DNA of 64,000 nt from Nocardiopsis suaedae (GTDB lineage: Bacteria > Actinomycetota > Actinomycetes > Streptosporangiales > Streptosporangiaceae), in assembly GCF_027706745.1 (NCBI RefSeq), contig NZ_JAQFWP010000021.1, positions 1 to 64,000 of the forward strand. The letters run 5' to 3'. Below, piece after piece: positions 61,009-64,000 of this stretch. Numbering within the stretch: the first letter of the stretch is position 1; the number at the start of each line of letters is the position of its first letter. The position numbers and the translations under genes were made by a program. The notes below the pieces were generated by a model, which was given only the letters and a program-made list of their open reading frames with translations, was not told the origin of the DNA and ran no database searches.

Positions 61009-62739
61009 TCACACCCGGCTCGGCCCCGTGAAAACGGCGTAGGCCTCCGAATAGCGTTCGGCCGCGGCGGCCCATGTCCGGTCCCGGCCGACCGCCGTTT
61101 GGGCCCTTGCGCCCAGCCGTTCCCGCTCCGCCGGGTCGGCGGCCAGCGCCCCCAGGGCGTCGGCCAGCGCGCCCGGGTCCCCGGGCGGCACCAGCACCCC
61201 GGCGCCCCCCGGCTCCACCAGCTCGCGCAGCGCGGGCAGGTCGGAGGCGACCACCGGCAGCCCCCCGGCCATCGCCTCCACCGGCTTGAGCGGCGTCACC
61301 AGGCGGCACACCCGCTCGTCGCGGCGCGGGACCGCGAACACGTCCAGCGCCGCGTGGTGGGCGCGCACCCGGTCGGCCGGGACCCGGCCGGTGAAGTGCG
61401 CGGCCCCCTCCAGGCCCGCCTCGGCCGCCCGGCGGCGCAGCGCGGGCAGCTCGGGCCCGTCGCCGACCACCAGGGCGTGCGCGTCCGCGCCGCGCCCGCG
61501 CAGCACCGCCACCGCATCCAGCAGCGCGTCCAGGCCCTCGTAGCCGTAGCAGCTCGTCGTCGTCCCGGCCACGAACGCCTCCGGGGCGATGCCCAGCGCC
61601 TCGCGCACCGGCGCGCCGTCCGGCAGCGGGTCCAGGAAGGACCCGGCCACCGCGTTGGGCACCACCAGGATGCGCTCCTCGGGCACCCCGCGCGCGGCGA
61701 TGTCGGCCCGCATCGCCGCGCCCAGCGTCACCACCAGGTCCGCCCCGAGCATGCAGGCCGTCTCCTGCGCCCGCTCCGCCTGGTAGAACGCGTCCTCCGG
61801 CGAGCGCGAGGCGTCCCGGGACAGCCACGACTCCTCCAGGAAGCCGCGCACCTCGTAGACGACCGGCAGGCCGCGGGCGCGCCCCAGCTCCAGGGCCAGC
61901 CGCCCGTTGCGGTGGTTGGAGGCCGCGTGCAGCACGTCCGGCCCGATCCGGTCGGCGAGCCGCCCGGCCAGGCGCAGCCCGGCGCGCAGCTCCGCGCCGT
62001 CGTCCGCGGGCGCCGCCCACGGGACGAGCCGGTGGTAGGGCACCCCGTCCAGCACCACCCGCGGCCGCGGGTCGGGCACCCCCGCCGAGACCGGGTACCC
62101 GGCCCGGGTCGCCACCTGGGCGTCCAGCCCCGCCTCCCGCTGCGCCACCGCGATCCGGTGCGTCCGCTGCGTGTACCCGGCGTTGGTGTGCGGCAGCGCG
62201 TTGGTCACCAGATGCAGCGCACACGCCCCGATCTGTGCTGATCGCCCACCGTTCACCGCGCCGTCGCGCAGCGTTCTCCGCCCCCGGGCTACGGTGAGCG
62301 AGGGCGGGCGGACCGGCTCCGCCGCCTGCGGATCCGGGCCCGCGGCCACCGCGCGTCCCGACAGCAGGGCCGAGCGGCGCTCCAGCGCCGCCCGGCGGCG
62401 GCCCGCGGGCAGCGTCCCGGCCAGCTCGTCGGCCAGGGCGGTGTCCCGGACGGCCAGGGCCAGCGCGGCCATGCGCGCCGTGCGGCCGGGCGCCGCACCG
62501 GAGCACGACAGCCGCGCGGTGCGCGCGGCGCCCGCGGTGTCGCCGGCGTCGGCCAGCGCGTAGGCGCGGACCAGCGGCCCGCCGTGGGCGGCGGCACCGC
62601 GCACCGCCCGGCGGACCGGGGAGGGGAGGACGCGCAGCGCCAGCAGCGGGGCCCGTGCGGGCTCGCTGCGCAGGTGGCGCCAGGCCAGGGTGGCGGCATA
62701 GGAGGCCGCTCTGATGATGGGCAGCACGATCGTAGGCAA
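61009..62739 (-). CDS. GT4 family glycosyltransferase with helical N-terminal extension
   Basis: About 576 residues from TTG 62739; the start is uncertain (GTG 62802, GTG 62727 and ATG 62853 are possible, and the last would overlap wecB). The first 180 residues are an Ala/Arg-rich helical region with TPR-like character. The catalytic GT-B part starts ACALHLVTNALPHTNAGYTQRTH and contains VYEVRGFLEESWLSRD, VVPNAVAGSFLDP, GLDALLDAVAVL, and RLVTPLKPVEAMAGGLPVVASDLPALRE (donor site). It likely elongates the polymer. It is divergent from wecB. Confidence 0.8.
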   Translation of the reverse strand: MPTIVLPIIRAASYAATLAWRHLRSEPARAPLLALRVLPSPVRRAVRGAAAHGGPLVRAYALADAGDTAGAARTARLSCSGAAPGRTARMAALALAVRDTALADELAGTLPAGRRRAALERRSALLSGRAVAAGPDPQAAEPVRPPSLTVARGRRTLRDGAVNGGRSAQIGACALHLVTNALPHTNAGYTQRTHRIAVAQREAGLDAQVATRAGYPVSAGVPDPRPRVVLDGVPYHRLVPWAAPADDGAELRAGLRLAGRLADRIGPDVLHAASNHRNGRLALELGRARGLPVVYEVRGFLEESWLSRDASRSPEDAFYQAERAQETACMLGADLVVTLGAAMRADIAARGVPEERILVVPNAVAGSFLDPLPDGAPVREALGIAPEAFVAGTTTSCYGYEGLDALLDAVAVLRGRGADAHALVVGDGPELPALRRRAAEAGLEGAAHFTGRVPADRVRAHHAALDVFAVPRRDERVCRLVTPLKPVEAMAGGLPVVASDLPALRELVEPGGAGVLVPPGDPGALADALGALAADPAERERLGARAQTAVGRDRTWAAAAERYSEAYAVFTGPSRV

Positions 62740-62846
62740 CCACGCGGCGGTGTCGCCGCGGTGACGCCCGGGCGTCCCGCGCGCGTCGCCGGAGGAAAAC
62801 ACGCCGGTCCCGAGCGGGCCGGGGCGAGGAACGAGGGAAGAGGTCG

Positions 62847-63950
62847 ATGGCATTCCTGCACATCGTGGGAGCGCGCCCGAACTTCGTGAAGGCGGCGCCG
62901 GTGGTGGCCGCCCTTGACCGGCGCGGCATCGCCCAGCAGGTGCTGCACACCGGCCAGCACTACGACGAGCGCATGTCCGCGGTGTTCTTCCGCGACCTGG
63001 GGCTGCCCCGCCCCGACGCCGACCTGGGGGTGGGCTCCGGCTCGCACGCCCAGCAGACCGCGGCGCTGATGACCGGCCTGGAACGGGAGTTCACCGAGCG
63101 TTCACCCGAGACGGTCATCGTCTACGGGGACGTGAACTCCACCGTCGCCGCCGCGCTCACCGCCGCCAAGCTCGGCATCGGCGTGGCGCACGTGGAGGCC
63201 GGACTGCGCTCCTTCGACCGGACCATGCCCGAGGAGGTCAACCGGGTGGTGACCGACCGGCTGTCCGACGTGTGCCTGGCCACCAGCGCCGACGCGGTCG
63301 CCCACCTCGCCGACGAGGGCGTTCCGGCCGACCGGATCCACCTGGTCGGCAACCCGATGATCGACACCCTGACCGCCAACCTCGACCGGTTCGACGCCGA
63401 GGGGCTGCGGGTCCGCCACGGCCTGCCCGCCTCCTACGTCGCCGCCACCCTGCACCGCCCCGCCAACGTGGACGACCCCGACACGGTCGCCCGGCTGGTC
63501 GCCGCCGTGCACGGGGTCGCCGACCGGATCGACGTGGTCATGCCGGTGCACCCGCGCGGCAGGGCCGCCTTCGACGCCGCCGGGCTCGGCGGCCACCCCC
63601 GCGTGCACCTGCTGGAGCCGCTGGGCTACATCGACTTCGTCGCGCTGGTGCGCGGCGCCGCCGCCGTGGTCACCGACTCCGGCGGGGTGCAGGAGGAGAC
63701 GACCATCCTCGGGGTACCCTGCCTGACGCTGCGCCCCAACACCGAGAGGCCGGTCACCATCACCCACGGCACCAACCGCCTGGTGTCCCGGGAGGAGTTC
63801 GCCGAGCTGCCCGCCCTGGTCGCCAAGGCCGCCTCCGGCGAGCCGGTCAACGGCGCCCCCGCCGGGGCCGTCCCGCCGCTGTGGGACGGGGCCGCCGGGG
63901 AGCGCATCGCCGACGTGCTGTCCCCCGCACAAGGTAGGAAGAACCCGTGA
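62847..63950 (+). CDS. wecB: UDP-N-acetylglucosamine 2-epimerase, non-hydrolysing
   Basis: 367 residues. FLHIVGARPNFVKAAPVV, HTGQHYDERMS, VIVYGDVNSTVAAALTA, VAHVEAGLRSFDRTMPEEVNR, HRPANVDD, and VVTDSGGVQEETTILGVPCLTLR with NTERPVT are the complete WecB signature, including the catalytic Asp/Glu/His residues. It interconverts UDP-GlcNAc and UDP-ManNAc. With the WecC-like gene it would provide UDP-ManNAcA for the polymer. ATG 62847. Stop overlaps the following start (GTGA). Confidence 0.92.
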   Translation: MAFLHIVGARPNFVKAAPVVAALDRRGIAQQVLHTGQHYDERMSAVFFRDLGLPRPDADLGVGSGSHAQQTAALMTGLEREFTERSPETVIVYGDVNSTVAAALTAAKLGIGVAHVEAGLRSFDRTMPEEVNRVVTDRLSDVCLATSADAVAHLADEGVPADRIHLVGNPMIDTLTANLDRFDAEGLRVRHGLPASYVAATLHRPANVDDPDTVARLVAAVHGVADRIDVVMPVHPRGRAAFDAAGLGGHPRVHLLEPLGYIDFVALVRGAAAVVTDSGGVQEETTILGVPCLTLRPNTERPVTITHGTNRLVSREEFAELPALVAKAASGEPVNGAPAGAVPPLWDGAAGERIADVLSPAQGRKNP

Positions 63951-64000
63951 AACGGCGAGAACAGTCCCAGACCGAGCAGCTGCGCCGGGCCCTCGGCGAG
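63947..64000 (+). CDS. Start of an unidentified gene (partial)
   Basis: GTG 63947 overlaps the wecB stop and follows AGGAAG by five bases. The 18 visible codons (VKRREQSQTEQLRRALGE) are hydrophilic and basic with no family signature. The close overlap makes it co-transcribed with wecB, so it likely continues the polymer pathway. Confidence 0.5.
   Translation, partial: MKRREQSQTEQLRRALGE

Noticed and set aside
1..64000. tRNA, rRNA, CRISPR arrays, prophage or phage-defence genes
   Set aside because: None could be supported on either strand; apart from the 176-bp element there is no transposase, integrase or cas-like gene.

Overview
The window is very GC-rich, with densely packed genes, many GTG starts and stop/start overlaps. 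It carries actinobacterial marker families: mycothiol-type formaldehyde dehydrogenase, an F420-dependent oxidoreductase, two LytR-CpsA-Psr proteins, DUF3017, DUF6350, a SapA-like spore-associated protein and an AccE epsilon subunit. I infer a filamentous actinomycete, most likely near the Nocardiopsis/Thermobifida group; this is a judgement from gene content, not a computed placement. No tRNA, rRNA or CRISPR array was seen.

Region 1 (1-8.3 kb) is core metabolism: the end of sucD, a DUF6350 membrane protein, the purine/one-carbon run purN-purH-folD (purN starts with CTG), an FHA-domain regulator, DUF3017 and NADP-isocitrate dehydrogenase. Region 2 (8.5-21.9 kb) mixes a wall-polymer ligase (LCP), a SapA-like secreted protein, a galactokinase-like protein missing its catalytic core, a YihY membrane protein, a YbdK-type carboxylate-amine ligase, an M20 amidohydrolase, purine nucleoside phosphorylase and LpdA. 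It also holds an orphan iron-box promoter with no gene behind it, a TPM-like membrane protein with a methionine-rich tail, and a dicarboxylate/amino-acid symporter. A 24-residue cysteine-containing leader peptide lies upstream of the symporter, which points to cystine uptake under cysteine attenuation.

Region 3 (22.4-41 kb) has the acyl-CoA carboxylase genes (pccB-accE-accA), a reductive pyrimidine-catabolism operon (dihydropyrimidinase, ureidopropionase-like amidase, F420 oxidoreductase), PEP carboxylase behind a DasR-like operator, biotin ligase, a class III adenylate cyclase, a mycothiol-dependent formaldehyde module, a two-component system, GtrA, and purK-purE. A 176-bp MITE-like element with TA duplications sits exactly between the stop codons of purE and its convergent neighbour.

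Region 4 (41-64 kb) begins with a few small genes and a sphingomyelinase-like secreted enzyme. It then becomes a large cell-envelope glycopolymer locus: UDP-glucose dehydrogenase, a second LCP ligase, glycosyltransferases, a GDPD phosphodiesterase, an IspD/TarI-type cytidylyltransferase, a TagGH-like ABC exporter, a split DUF5941 pair, a WecC-type dehydrogenase and a WecB epimerase. Within it lies a tightly overlapping three-gene module: LicC-like nucleotidyltransferase, glycerol-1-phosphate-dehydrogenase-like enzyme and CDP-alcohol phosphotransferase. Together these read as synthesis of activated sugars and a CDP-activated polyol phosphate, membrane assembly, ABC export and LCP attachment to peptidoglycan. 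The three-gene module is the best candidate here for an undescribed pathway; the cysteine leader, the iron-box orphan promoter and the MITE are the best non-coding findings.
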